From: Paracoccus methylarcula
GTDB taxonomy: Bacteria > Pseudomonadota > Alphaproteobacteria > Rhodobacterales > Rhodobacteraceae
Length of the DNA: 64,000 nucleotides
NCBI RefSeq assembly: GCF_003007735.2
Contig: NZ_PXNQ02000008.1
Span: 62,001 to 126,000 of the forward strand
Reading direction: 5' to 3'
Position numbers and translations under genes: made by a program. The number at the start of each line of letters is the position of its first letter. Within the stretch, counting starts at the first letter, position 1. Positions 17,498 through 25,424 of this stretch are shown here, one piece after another. The notes below the pieces were generated by a model. The model was not told where the DNA came from, searched no databases, and saw only the letters and a program-made list of their open reading frames with translations.

Positions 17498-17854
17498 CCG
17501 GGGCCTCCGCGAATTTCATACCTGCTCGCACCACCTGGCGCCGTCAGCTTGATGGCGGAGTCGGAACATGGCCTGGCAGTATGGAACAGGCTACTATCGA
17601 CCCGGCCGTCCCATGCTGATCGGTGTTAGCTTCCCTCGAATTCTTTTGCGATCTGGCCCGGTCACGGAAAACCGCGATCAAGGAACGGAATGTCCCCGCC
17701 CGATCCTCGACTGATCTGCATCAAGGCGGAGCCGAGCTTGAACTGGTAGGGTCGAGGTGATCCAGAAATATTTCCCCACGCGTTCGGTCAGAACCTCGTC
17801 ACATGTGACGGTATGGCCTGACAGCTCGTCATCCGTCGAAAGCAGGAGAACAGG
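17498..17854. other. Divergent intergenic region
   Basis: This 357-bp gap separates the leftward small gene and the rightward membrane-anchored protein. It holds an FNR-like box at 17711-17724 and no ORF I can support. Both promoters should lie here. Confidence 0.4.
17711..17724. promoter_or_regulatory. FNR-like box
   Basis: CTGAT-CTGC-ATCAA differs from the FNR consensus TTGAT-N4-ATCAA by one base. It lies about 137 bp upstream of the 17855 start and could serve either divergent gene. Confidence 0.5.
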
Positions 17855-18280
17855 ATGTCCACGGCCAATTATCTGAACCCCGACGGAAGCGATTTCGATC
17901 TCTTTCTATATGCCACGGTAGGCGAGGATCGGGACGGGCATGATGTGACCGTTCTCTCGACACTCGCGAGACTCGGGCTCGATCCCTGGAAAGAGGCATC
18001 GGAACTTGCGATGCTGTCACGGGACGCCGCGCATGATCGCCTGAGTTCGGTCCTGTCGGGATTTCGGGATGTCCCCGTGCTGCTTCTTGAGCATGCAGCG
18101 GTTGCACGCGAATTGACCCGGCTGCTTCCCGAATATTCGTCCTCCCGTGCCTCAACGACAATGGAAACCTTGGAAACGCCATGGACAATGATCTCCGGCG
18201 GCAAGATTCTCGCCATTGCGATGATCCTGCTGATTCTGGCACAGATATTCTTCCTGGGCGGAGCCGGAACCGGAGAGTGA
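17855..18280 (+). CDS. Hypothetical protein with C-terminal membrane anchor
   Basis: A 141-residue protein with a soluble N-terminal domain of about 105 residues (DFDLFLYATVGEDRDGHDV, then STLARLGLDPWKEA) and one C-terminal transmembrane helix at about 113-135, so it is likely tail-anchored or faces the cytosol. I do not recognise a named domain; the segment LARLGLDPWKEA...LA.L..DAA looks conserved. AGCAGGAGAACAGG precedes the ATG. It converges with the Crp/Fnr-type regulator gene downstream, and an FNR-like box lies upstream, so oxygen or redox control is possible. Confidence 0.7.
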   Translation: MSTANYLNPDGSDFDLFLYATVGEDRDGHDVTVLSTLARLGLDPWKEASELAMLSRDAAHDRLSSVLSGFRDVPVLLLEHAAVARELTRLLPEYSSSRASTTMETLETPWTMISGGKILAIAMILLILAQIFFLGGAGTGE

Positions 18281-18302
18281 TGCCGGCCCGAATGGAGTTC
18301 CT

Positions 18303-19037
18303 TCACTTCAGGAGCGGTCCCGTCTGATCCAGATATGCCGGATCGAACTCTGCCAGTGCGACCAGACGATCGTAATCGTGGAAAACCACCTGCCCATCCC
18401 GGAACGTCACCAGCCCCTTCTCCCGGAGTTGCCGCAGAACCCGGTTGACATGCACGGCACTCAGCCCCAAGGCATCTGCGAGGTGATATTGCGTCAAGGG
18501 GCAGGCATATCCTGCCTTGCTTCCCAACCCGACAAGCGCCAGCCGGGCTCCGAGTTCGAGCAGGAAATGGGCCATGCGCGAATCCGCGTCCCGCCGTCCG
18601 ATGCCGACGAGATGTTCGACAACCATCGCCTCGTCCCGTGATGCAGCCCAAAGGATGGCCGCCGCCAATCGCGGCGTTTGCGCGAAGGCGCCCAACAGAT
18701 CGCTTACCAGAACCTCGGCAGCCTGAACTTCACCGATAGGCTCGATACTATGATCCGAGGTTTGAAGCAGGACGCTGCGCAACCCCAGGAAATCTCCGGG
18801 GATCTGGAAGTCCACGATCTGACGGGTGCCATCGGGTAAAATCTTGTAGGAGCAGACCCAACCGGCTTCCAGGATATAGGCAGCGTGATCCGATTGTCCC
18901 TGATGGACCATGTCCCGTCCGGCGACAAAATTCCTGCGGCGCTGGTGCAAACGCATCAGGGTTGCGAGCTCGTCGGAGGACAAGGCGACGAAGGCGGCCA
19001 GTTTTCGGGCAAGCGGGCTATGTTCGGTTGCGCTCAA
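18303..19037 (-). CDS. Crp/Fnr-family transcriptional regulator without Fe-S cysteines
   Basis: A 244-residue regulator with an N-terminal cyclic-nucleotide-binding-like barrel (residues about 15-120, DMVHQGQSDHAAYILEAG and IPGDFLGL) and a C-terminal Crp helix-turn-helix (PLTQYHLADALGLSAVHVNR, RVLRQLREKGLV). It lacks the N-terminal cysteine cluster of oxygen-sensing FNR. Its recognition helix reads S-A-V-H-V-N-R rather than the E..SR of FNR, so it may not read the FNR-like boxes nearby. The start is a TTG at 19037 with GGAG 7 bp upstream. The group with this helix is often tied to stress or nitrogen-oxide responses; the signal is unknown. Confidence 0.88.
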   Translation of the reverse strand: MSATEHSPLARKLAAFVALSSDELATLMRLHQRRRNFVAGRDMVHQGQSDHAAYILEAGWVCSYKILPDGTRQIVDFQIPGDFLGLRSVLLQTSDHSIEPIGEVQAAEVLVSDLLGAFAQTPRLAAAILWAASRDEAMVVEHLVGIGRRDADSRMAHFLLELGARLALVGLGSKAGYACPLTQYHLADALGLSAVHVNRVLRQLREKGLVTFRDGQVVFHDYDRLVALAEFDPAYLDQTGPLLK

Positions 19038-19187
19038 GAACCACTCCGGAATTAATGTTGAATTGCCGAGAACCTCGGGATGAGACTGCTTTCGATCAGC
19101 CCAGCATACCGCAATTCCTGCAAGGATGACGATGTCGTCAGGGCGCCATCTGCCCTGATCACTCTTCCGCAGAAAGGATGGCCCGGC

Positions 19188-19424
19188 ATGTCTGGCCAGA
19201 CAGATTATTCAGGAATTGCAGCTCTTTCCATCTGCGAAGCGCTTTTGCTTGCCTTGAAGGACAACGGGCTGCTTCCAGAACACGAAATCATTGGCGTTCT
19301 CAGCGATGCCGCGTCAACCCACGAAAACGCGATCGGATCGGATGCCGACATGGAAATGCACCGCGCCGCCGCTGAGCTGATCAATCTGATCATCATTGGC
19401 GGGCACTCGGTTCTACGGTCATGA
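19188..19424 (+). CDS. Small hypothetical protein, 78 residues
   Basis: Seventy-eight codons from an ATG at 19188 with AAAGGA 9 bp upstream; the in-frame start at 19080 has no comparable site. The protein is helical, with SGIAALSICEALLLALKDNG and EIIGVLSDAAST followed by MHRAAAELINLIIIGG. Similar short proteins occur in Rhodobacteraceae with no assigned role. It is divergent from the Crp/Fnr regulator and ends just before the relic integrase region. Confidence 0.6.
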   Translation: MSGQTDYSGIAALSICEALLLALKDNGLLPEHEIIGVLSDAASTHENAIGSDADMEMHRAAAELINLIIIGGHSVLRS

Positions 19425-19517
19425 GGGAACGCTCGCCGTCCACGCCATGGAGTCAGACCGGGAACGAAAACGGCCTGGATGCGGCGCGGTTCTCGTGAAG
19501 ACATCGTGGGACTCGAC

Positions 19518-19586
19518 TGTGAACCTGCGTGCAAAATTGCCCCCGTAGCGGGGTGATCGGCATCCAAACATGCACGCCGATTGACA
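19518..19586. mobile_element. 69-bp inverted-repeat element or IS21-type end relic
   Basis: The left end reads TGTGAACCTGCGTGCA and the right end, on the other strand, TGTCAATCGGCGTGCA; over 22 bp the ends match at 16 positions. The middle holds a CCCCG-TAG-CGGGG hairpin. Its right edge falls exactly where integrase homology stops. The repeated ATCGGCGTGCA/GGATGCCGAT words resemble the multiple end repeats of IS21-family elements, recalled from memory. No transposase gene remains. Confidence 0.5.
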
Positions 19587-20334
19587 AGCATCACGAACTG
19601 TCGGGTTTGTTCTTCGCATGGAACGTCCTGCAACCAGCGCCAGAATTCCGGCATCCGTTCCCATGACAGAGATCCGAAGTGACGGGTATGACGACGGACG
19701 GAACCATAGGCGGCAGCCGCATCGAATTGCGCGGGATTGACTGCAACGTCATATTCCAGAATCGCGAGGTCAAAGACTTCGCGGATACGGCCAAGGGTCC
19801 GGTGGGCCGTGACATGTTTCTCACGCCAGATGGGACGCAGTGTCTGGACCACCTCGCGGCGGGAAATTTCGCCGATCAGTCGATCACCCAGAGCCGGGAA
19901 GACATAGGTGAGCATGGTATTCCAGCTCTGGTCGATGGTCCTCTGGCTTCTGAGGCCGAGCCGCTTGCGCTCGAACCAATCGCGTGCGACCTGCCGGAAT
20001 GGGGTTGCTGAACGTGGCAGGTCCTGTGGCGATGCGGACGGAGAGGGCAGGCATTCGGCCTTCAGGGCACTGCGGATCTGCTCGGGGGACCAGCCGCGCA
20101 TTGCCTGAAGCCGCACCCAGACCGCCAGATCCCGCGCGACCTTAAGGCTCAGGTCGGGAAAATCACCGAGTCCGATTCAGACCCTGCCAGCTTCTCCTTT
20201 CGCCTTGTGCACCTGAGTTTGAAACGATTTCTTTCCAGATGGATAGAGCCTGAGATAGAGCCCGGCTCCGTCCCCATGCGTTCCTTCTGTAACCCGTGGC
20301 GGGCGGCTTCGATCTGTTTGACGGTCAGTGTCAT
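19587..20334 (-). pseudogene. Relic of P4-type tyrosine recombinase (integrase)
   Basis: The N-terminal arm-binding domain starts at ATG 20334 (MTLTVKQIEAARHG, LQKERM), then breaks by one missing G in a G-run near 20272-20275. The sequence continues in another frame as GDGAGLYLRLYPSGKKSFQ, meets an in-frame TGA at 20177-20179 where a Trp codon is expected, and goes on as LGDFPDLSLKVARDLAVW and the core-binding domain (RQVARDWFERKRLGL, FPALGDRLIGEI, REVFDLAILEYDVAVNPA). It stops at QFVMLV, where the 69-bp element begins. The whole catalytic domain (Arg, H..R, Tyr) is absent, so it is dead. It marks a former genomic island edge. Confidence 0.85.
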
Positions 20335-20525
20335 GTTGTTCTCCATCCGGTGTTACCGTGATTGGAGAATGATAACAGACGGCATCGAACTGTTCTAAAT
20401 CCGCTTGGAGCCGCAAAATGTCCGTTGATGGAACTAATTTATTGAATACAGATCATTATCTGGATGCAACAAGGGCGCATGAGGTGTCCTGATGGGTGAT
20501 CCCTGATTTCTGCCTGCCCCCCGGC

Positions 20526-20557
20526 GCCCCCCGGAGGTATTTGCCCAAAGAAGAAGA
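20526..20557. repeat. Intergenic repeat motif, copy 1
   Basis: GCCCCCCGGAGGTATTT followed by CCCAAAGAAGAAG. It shares the form C(4-6)-G-GAGG-A/T-ATTT-N6-AAGAAGAAG with copy 2 at 25393-25424. Similar words are frequent between genes in Rhodobacteraceae, from memory. Confidence 0.45.
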
Positions 20558-20601
20558 GCGATCCCGTGGGATTTCCTTAGCTGCCCCGAAACATCCACTC
20601 A

Positions 20602-20619
20602 CTGTCATTAACCTGTCGC
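20602..20619 (+). promoter_or_regulatory. Pho box (PhoB binding site)
   Basis: CTGTCAT-TAAC-CTGTCGC matches the PhoB tandem direct repeat CTGTCAT-N4-CTGTCAT with two changes in the second half. It lies 72 bp upstream of the ATG of a secreted phytase-like protein, a sensible target for phosphate starvation control. Confidence 0.65.
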
Positions 20620-20690
20620 ATGAGCGTCGCGGAACCGTCGCTTTCCCAAGTCACAACCGCCGGGAGAGAACTTTCCCGGAGATCATAGCC

Positions 20691-22847
20691 ATGCGTCTCA
20701 TGTTGACGTCATTCGTCACGCTCGGCCTGGCCGCGCCCGCCGCCATTGCCGAGCCGGTTTTCAACCGCATTTCCAGCTTTCCCACCACCGCGAATTTCGC
20801 GGAAGGCGAGGACAGGACGCAGGAAACCAGCGCCGAGATCATGGCGGTGACCGGGGACGGCAACACGCTGATCTATTCCGACAGTCCGCTGGAGGCGCTC
20901 GGGCTGATCGATATCTCGGACCCGGCCGCGCCCATGCCGCTTGGCCATATCGCCATGGATGGCGAGCCGTCCACCACCGTGATCGTCGGCGGCACGGCAT
21001 TCGTCGGGGTGAATACTTCGGACAGCTTTACCGAACCCTCGGGGGCGCTGCGCAGCGTCGATATCGCCAGCCAGGAAATCACCGCCAGCTGCGATATCGG
21101 CGGTCAGCCGGATTCGGTCGCGATCAATGGCGATGGCAGCCAGATCGCCATCGCAATCGAGAACGAGCGCGACGAGGATGTGAATGACGGCGTCATCCCG
21201 CAGATGCCCGCCGGTTTCGTCGTGACGATCCCGGTCGCTGATGGCACCGCCGATTGCGCCGGGCTGAAGCGGATCGAGCTGACGGGATTGGCCGAGCTCG
21301 CGGGCAGTGATCCGGAACCGGAATTCGTCTCTTATAACGAGGCGGGCGAGTTGGCCGTCACGCTGCAGGAGAACAACCATATCGCGATCATCGGAGCGGA
21401 TGGAGAGATTGCGGGTCATTTCAGCGCGGGCAGCGTCGATCTTGACGGGATCGATACCGAGGATGACGGCCAGATCACCCCCACGGCCAGCCTGTCAGAG
21501 GTCCCGCGCGAACCGGATGCCGTGGCATGGCTGGACAACGACCACCTTGTGACCGCGAATGAGGGCGACTGGAATGGCGGCAGCCATGGCTTCACGATCT
21601 GGGGCAGGGATGGCAGTGTCGTCTATGACAGCGGCAACCTGCTGGATCACGAACTGATGAAGCTGGGCCATTACCCCGATGGCCGCTCGGACAACAAGGG
21701 CGGCGAGCCCGAGGCTGTGATCACCGCGCAATATGACGATACGCCGATGATTTTCGTGGCCTCTGAACGCGGCAGCATTGTTTTCGTCTTCGATGCCAGC
21801 GATCCCGCCGCACCGCGCCTGGTGCAGGCCCTGCCTTCCGGGGTCGGCCCCGAGGGGCTGGTCGCGATCCCGCAGCGCAACCTTTTCGCCACCGCGAACG
21901 AGACCGATCTGGGTGAGGACGGCGGCCCGCGCGCCCATGTGATGCTCTATGAGCGCAAGGATACGCCCGCCGCCTATCCGACCATCACCTCGGCCGGTGC
22001 GGATGAGCTGATCCCCTGGGGCGCGCTGTCCGGCCTGGCAGTCGATCCGACCGATCCGGCGCGGCTCTACGCGGTCAGCGACAGCTTCTATTCCGCCGCC
22101 CCGGCGATCTTCGCCATCGATGCCTCGCAAAGCCCGGCTCGGATCACTTCGCGCCTTGTCGTCAGCCGCGATGGTGCGCCCGCCGAAAAGCTGGATCTGG
22201 AGGGGATCGAACCGGACGGGCAGGGTGGTTTCTGGCTGGCCTCGGAAGGCAATAGCGAGAAGGACATCCCCCACGCGGTCCTGCATGTCGATGCCGAGGG
22301 AGCGATCACCGGGGAATTCGGACTGCCCGAGGCGCTGGCCGAACATGAAAAGCGTTTCGGCTTCGAAGGCATCGCGCTGGCGGAAGGCAAGCTTTGGCTT
22401 GCCGTGCAGCGCGAATGGGGCGACGATCCCGAGGGGCAGGTCAAGCTGCTGCAACTGGATCCGGCCAGCGGCGAATGGTCAGGCCTCCGCTATCCGATCG
22501 AGACGGGCGAGGGCTGGGTCGGCCTTTCCGATCTGGCAGTCCACGAGGATGCGCTCTACCTGATCGAGCGCGACAACCTGATCGGCGGCAAGGCCGCGCT
22601 CAAGCAGATCACCCGTGTCGATCTGGCCGGTCTGCAGCCTGCCCCGCTCGATGGTGATCTGCCGCTGGTGGACAAGGAAATCGTGCGCGACCTGATCCCC
22701 GATCTGAATGCCCCCGGTGGTTATGTCCAGGACAAGGTCGAGGGGCTGGCGATCACCCCCGAGGGAACCGCCCATGTCGTCACCGATAATGACGGCGTGG
22801 ATGACAGCTCGGGCGAGACCCATTTCTGGTCCTTCCAACTGAACTGA
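20691..22847 (+). CDS. Secreted phytase-like esterase (esterase-like activity of phytase domain)
   Basis: A 718-residue secreted protein with a signal peptide at residues 1-20 (hydrophobic core, AIA-EP cleavage). The N-terminal half has beta-propeller/LVIVD-type repeats (ADGEIAGHF, DGRSDNKGGEPEAV, VFDASDPAAPRLVQ), as in choice-of-anchor or alkaline-phosphatase-like surface proteins. The C-terminal half (from about residue 430: PWGALSGLAVDPTDPARLYA, LDLEGIEPDGQGGFWLASEG, FGFEGIALAEGKLWLAVQRE) matches the PF13449 phytase-type esterase domain. The ATG at 20691 has GGAG upstream; the longer frame runs into the Pho box. Phosphate scavenging from organic phosphate is inferred from the Pho box and domain; enzyme activity is not proven for most members. 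Confidence 0.85.
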   Translation: MRLMLTSFVTLGLAAPAAIAEPVFNRISSFPTTANFAEGEDRTQETSAEIMAVTGDGNTLIYSDSPLEALGLIDISDPAAPMPLGHIAMDGEPSTTVIVGGTAFVGVNTSDSFTEPSGALRSVDIASQEITASCDIGGQPDSVAINGDGSQIAIAIENERDEDVNDGVIPQMPAGFVVTIPVADGTADCAGLKRIELTGLAELAGSDPEPEFVSYNEAGELAVTLQENNHIAIIGADGEIAGHFSAGSVDLDGIDTEDDGQITPTASLSEVPREPDAVAWLDNDHLVTANEGDWNGGSHGFTIWGRDGSVVYDSGNLLDHELMKLGHYPDGRSDNKGGEPEAVITAQYDDTPMIFVASERGSIVFVFDASDPAAPRLVQALPSGVGPEGLVAIPQRNLFATANETDLGEDGGPRAHVMLYERKDTPAAYPTITSAGADELIPWGALSGLAVDPTDPARLYAVSDSFYSAAPAIFAIDASQSPARITSRLVVSRDGAPAEKLDLEGIEPDGQGGFWLASEGNSEKDIPHAVLHVDAEGAITGEFGLPEALAEHEKRFGFEGIALAEGKLWLAVQREWGDDPEGQVKLLQLDPASGEWSGLRYPIETGEGWVGLSDLAVHEDALYLIERDNLIGGKAALKQITRVDLAGLQPAPLDGDLPLVDKEIVRDLIPDLNAPGGYVQDKVEGLAITPEGTAHVVTDNDGVDDSSGETHFWSFQLN

Positions 22848-22857
22848 CCGGAAAACT

Positions 22858-22883
22858 GCCGTCCGTCCCTTGGGATGGACGGC
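22858..22883. terminator. Terminator hairpin between convergent genes
   Basis: GCCGTCCGTCCC and GGGATGGACGGC form a 12-bp stem (one G-T wobble) around a TT loop, 10 bp after the phytase-like gene stop and before the convergent beta-helix gene stop. It likely acts both ways. Confidence 0.65.
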
Positions 22884-22921
22884 GCGAACAGGCGCGCCAA
22901 TCCCGGTGCCGTCCGATCCCG

Positions 22922-25215
22922 TCAATGCGGCCGGTCCATCCGCGCCTGGAACGAGACCCGCCCCTTGAGCGCCGTGGCCCAGTGCAGCCGGACCTGGCGC
23001 TTGCCGCTTCCGGTCTGGGTCTGCACCCAGGGCATCCCGGCGACTTGCTTTCCCGCCGCATCGGTCAGCGGGCTTTCGGCGACGACCGACTCGACGGATT
23101 TGGTCCAGCCGCTGAAGGGCAGGCCGCTCAGGATGGTAGAGGTCCATCGCTGCGAGGCGCTTTTCTGTTCATGCGTGACCAGCAGCGGATTGGCGACATA
23201 GGTCCTGATCCCGTTGAAGCTGTTGCCCGCGAATATCACGTTGCGCATGTTGTTGTAGTCCAGGTCGGCGATCGACTTGTCCACGCGGTCTATCCGGTCG
23301 ATCTGGCCATCCAGCGACTTGAAGACATTGCTGGTCACCATCAGGCCGTGAACGAAATGGCCGCTGCCATAGGGCTTGATCGTCAGCCATGTGAACCATG
23401 GCGCGGTATTGCTGGTCAGAAATGTGTTCCCGGTGATCGTCAGCCCGCCGAAACTGAACTGCTTGCCGTCGAAATCCGGGCGTTCGCTATGCTCGTTGGT
23501 CCATTCGATCGAGGCATTGTCGATGTAATTGCCGGTGACAGTGACCTGCACATTGGTCTGGGTCAGGACAAGCCCGGCATAGCGCAGCCCATCCGTGGTG
23601 CCATCGCCCTGGAACCAGTGATTGCCGCTGATGATATGGCCGCCGCCCTTGGCGACCATGAAATGCGCGAAACGGACAAAGCGGTTGTTGCGGATCTTCA
23701 CGTCATTCGCGTTCACATTGATCGCGACGCTGCGGCGTTCCTGCGCGGGCAGCCCCAGCTCATGCGAGATGAACTGGCAGCGATCGACCAGCATGTCCTG
23801 GCAGCCGCGCCCGATCGAGGTGATCCCGCGATCCTTCGGCCGGGTGATGTAGCAATCGCGTATCGCGATCATCTGCCCCTTGATCGGTAGCATGATGGCG
23901 CTGGCGATGCCCTGGCAATTGATGTCCAGGTCGTCGAAATTCACCCGGTCGATCTGGTCGAGCCCGGAGAAGTCGAAGACATAGCGGAACCGCTCGAAAT
24001 CATATGCGCGGGTTCCCGCCCCGCCATGAAGCGGTTGCGACAATTCCAGCCGTGCCCCGCGGATGTCGCGGCCCTTCACATAGACCTCGCGCCCCACGCC
24101 ACTGCCGGTGACAAGACTGCCGATCTCGATCGCAGCGATATTCTTGACATCGGTCAGTGCCAGCGGATCGGCGGGATCATAGCTTGCCATGCTACTGGCC
24201 TTGCTGCTGTTCCAGGCCTCGCCGGGCATGGCCAGGATGCTGCCATTGGTGATCACGCGGCGGTTCGAATAAGCTTTCAGTTCCGGCGCCAGTTTCTTGA
24301 AGTCCAACGGTTCTGTCAGCTCAACGCGCCTGCCGCAAAGGTCCAGCGCGACATGGTCGCTATAGCCCAGCAAGGCCTGCAACGCCTTTTTCAGGCCAAG
24401 CGTCTCGTCGCCGAACGCGTCCGCATAGCTCGGGTAATCGAAGTTCTTGAGAAGCGATATCCGGGTCGAGGCTGGCGTTTTCAGGGTGCCCCTGAAGCGG
24501 ATCGGGGAATTGATGCTGAGATTGCGTCGATGAAATAGCGCCCCTCGGGCACCAGGATCCGGCCGCCTTTCGCGGCCTGGTCGGCGGCGATGAAGGCATC
24601 GCGGTCATTGCTGACGCCATCGCCCTTTGCGCCGAAATCCAGCACATCCACCCAATCGATCAGCGAGGGGATGAAGGCCGGGGTGACATCCTCGATGCGG
24701 ATCGATTCGATCCGCACCGCGCTGCCATTCGCACCGAGAAGATCGATCCCGAAATGTCCGAGAGAGGGGCGCAAGCCCCAGGCCATGTCCACGCCCCGCC
24801 GCGCCCCGACGCCGACGATGGCGCTGATCTCGGCCACCTCGCCGTAGCGGTCGATGGCAAGGGCCGGGCCGGTCTCGGTCAACCCGCTCACGTGACGCCG
24901 CGATGCGTCGCCCGGCCAGCCCGCGATCCGCGCGCTGCATGGCGGCCCGGCGACCAGCTTGATCCGGGCCGAGACCCGCAGATAGACGCCGGGAATGATC
25001 GGAGTGTCACCGCGATAGCGGATGCGCGTGGTCGTTTGTTCCTTGAGGATTTCCAGGCAGCTGCCGAAATGCCGGTCGTCCGGCACGATCCCGGCGTTAT
25101 GGGCCCCGGCCCAGCTCGTGTCGCTCCCGGTTCCGTCGTTCCGGCCCCAGATATCGAGCCCGGCGCTGAATGCGGGCGGCATCAGCAGGATGTCATTGGT
25201 GATGGCGATACTCAT
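22922..25215 (-). pseudogene. Frameshifted right-handed beta-helix protein (GH28/pectate-lyase-like)
   Basis: Part 1, from ATG 25215 (GGAG 8 bp upstream), encodes MSIAITNDILLMPPAFSAG, a beta-sandwich-like N-terminal region, and the start of a parallel beta-helix (WVDVLDFGAKGDGVSNDRDA), the hallmark of the PF12708 pectate-lyase-like family. Near 24524-24527 one G is missing (ATCGACGC for ATCGACGGC). The next frame continues without other defects as NLSINSPIRFRGTLKTPAST and then about 480 residues of helix coils (ITGNTFLTSNTAPWF, VMVTSNVFKSLDGQ-like repeats). With the base restored the protein would be about 764 residues. No signal peptide is seen. It may bind or cut a polysaccharide; I cannot name the substrate. 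Sequencing error is the likely cause of the break. Confidence 0.75.
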
Positions 25216-25392
25216 GTCCTGTCTCCCCGAAGCGGTGGGCGGCGGCCCGAGGGAAAGCCCCGCCTTGCCCGCGAAGAGATAGTTCATGTCGTGTTAACAT
25301 GGCTTGAACCATGCGCGCGTTGCGACTTTGGTTCGCGCAACGGCGTGGCTGGGAAGGGGGCTGTCCGCCCCCACCCGGCCCGGTGGGGCCGG

Positions 25393-25424
25393 GCTCCCCC
25401 GAGGATATTTTTATGAAGAAGAAG
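25393..25424. repeat. Intergenic repeat motif, copy 2
   Basis: GCTCCCCCGAGGATATTT followed by TTATGAAGAAGAAG, overlapping the stop of the lysyl-tRNA synthetase gene. It has the same form as copy 1 at 20526-20557. Confidence 0.45.

Larger units (their letters stand above)
20335..20690. other. Intergenic region upstream of phytase-like gene
   Basis: This 356-bp gap has an AT-richer part (about 20360-20470) left of the repeat motif, then the Pho box at 20602-20619. I found no tRNA that could be the integrase attachment site, and no supported ORF. Confidence 0.4.

Noticed and set aside
18303..19037. Identification of the Crp/Fnr regulator as FnrL
   Set aside because: No N-terminal cysteine cluster, and the recognition helix lacks ExxSR.
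19425..20690. tRNA gene as integrase attachment site
   Set aside because: I read both strands around the relic integrase and saw no tRNA-like sequence with CCA or a T-loop.
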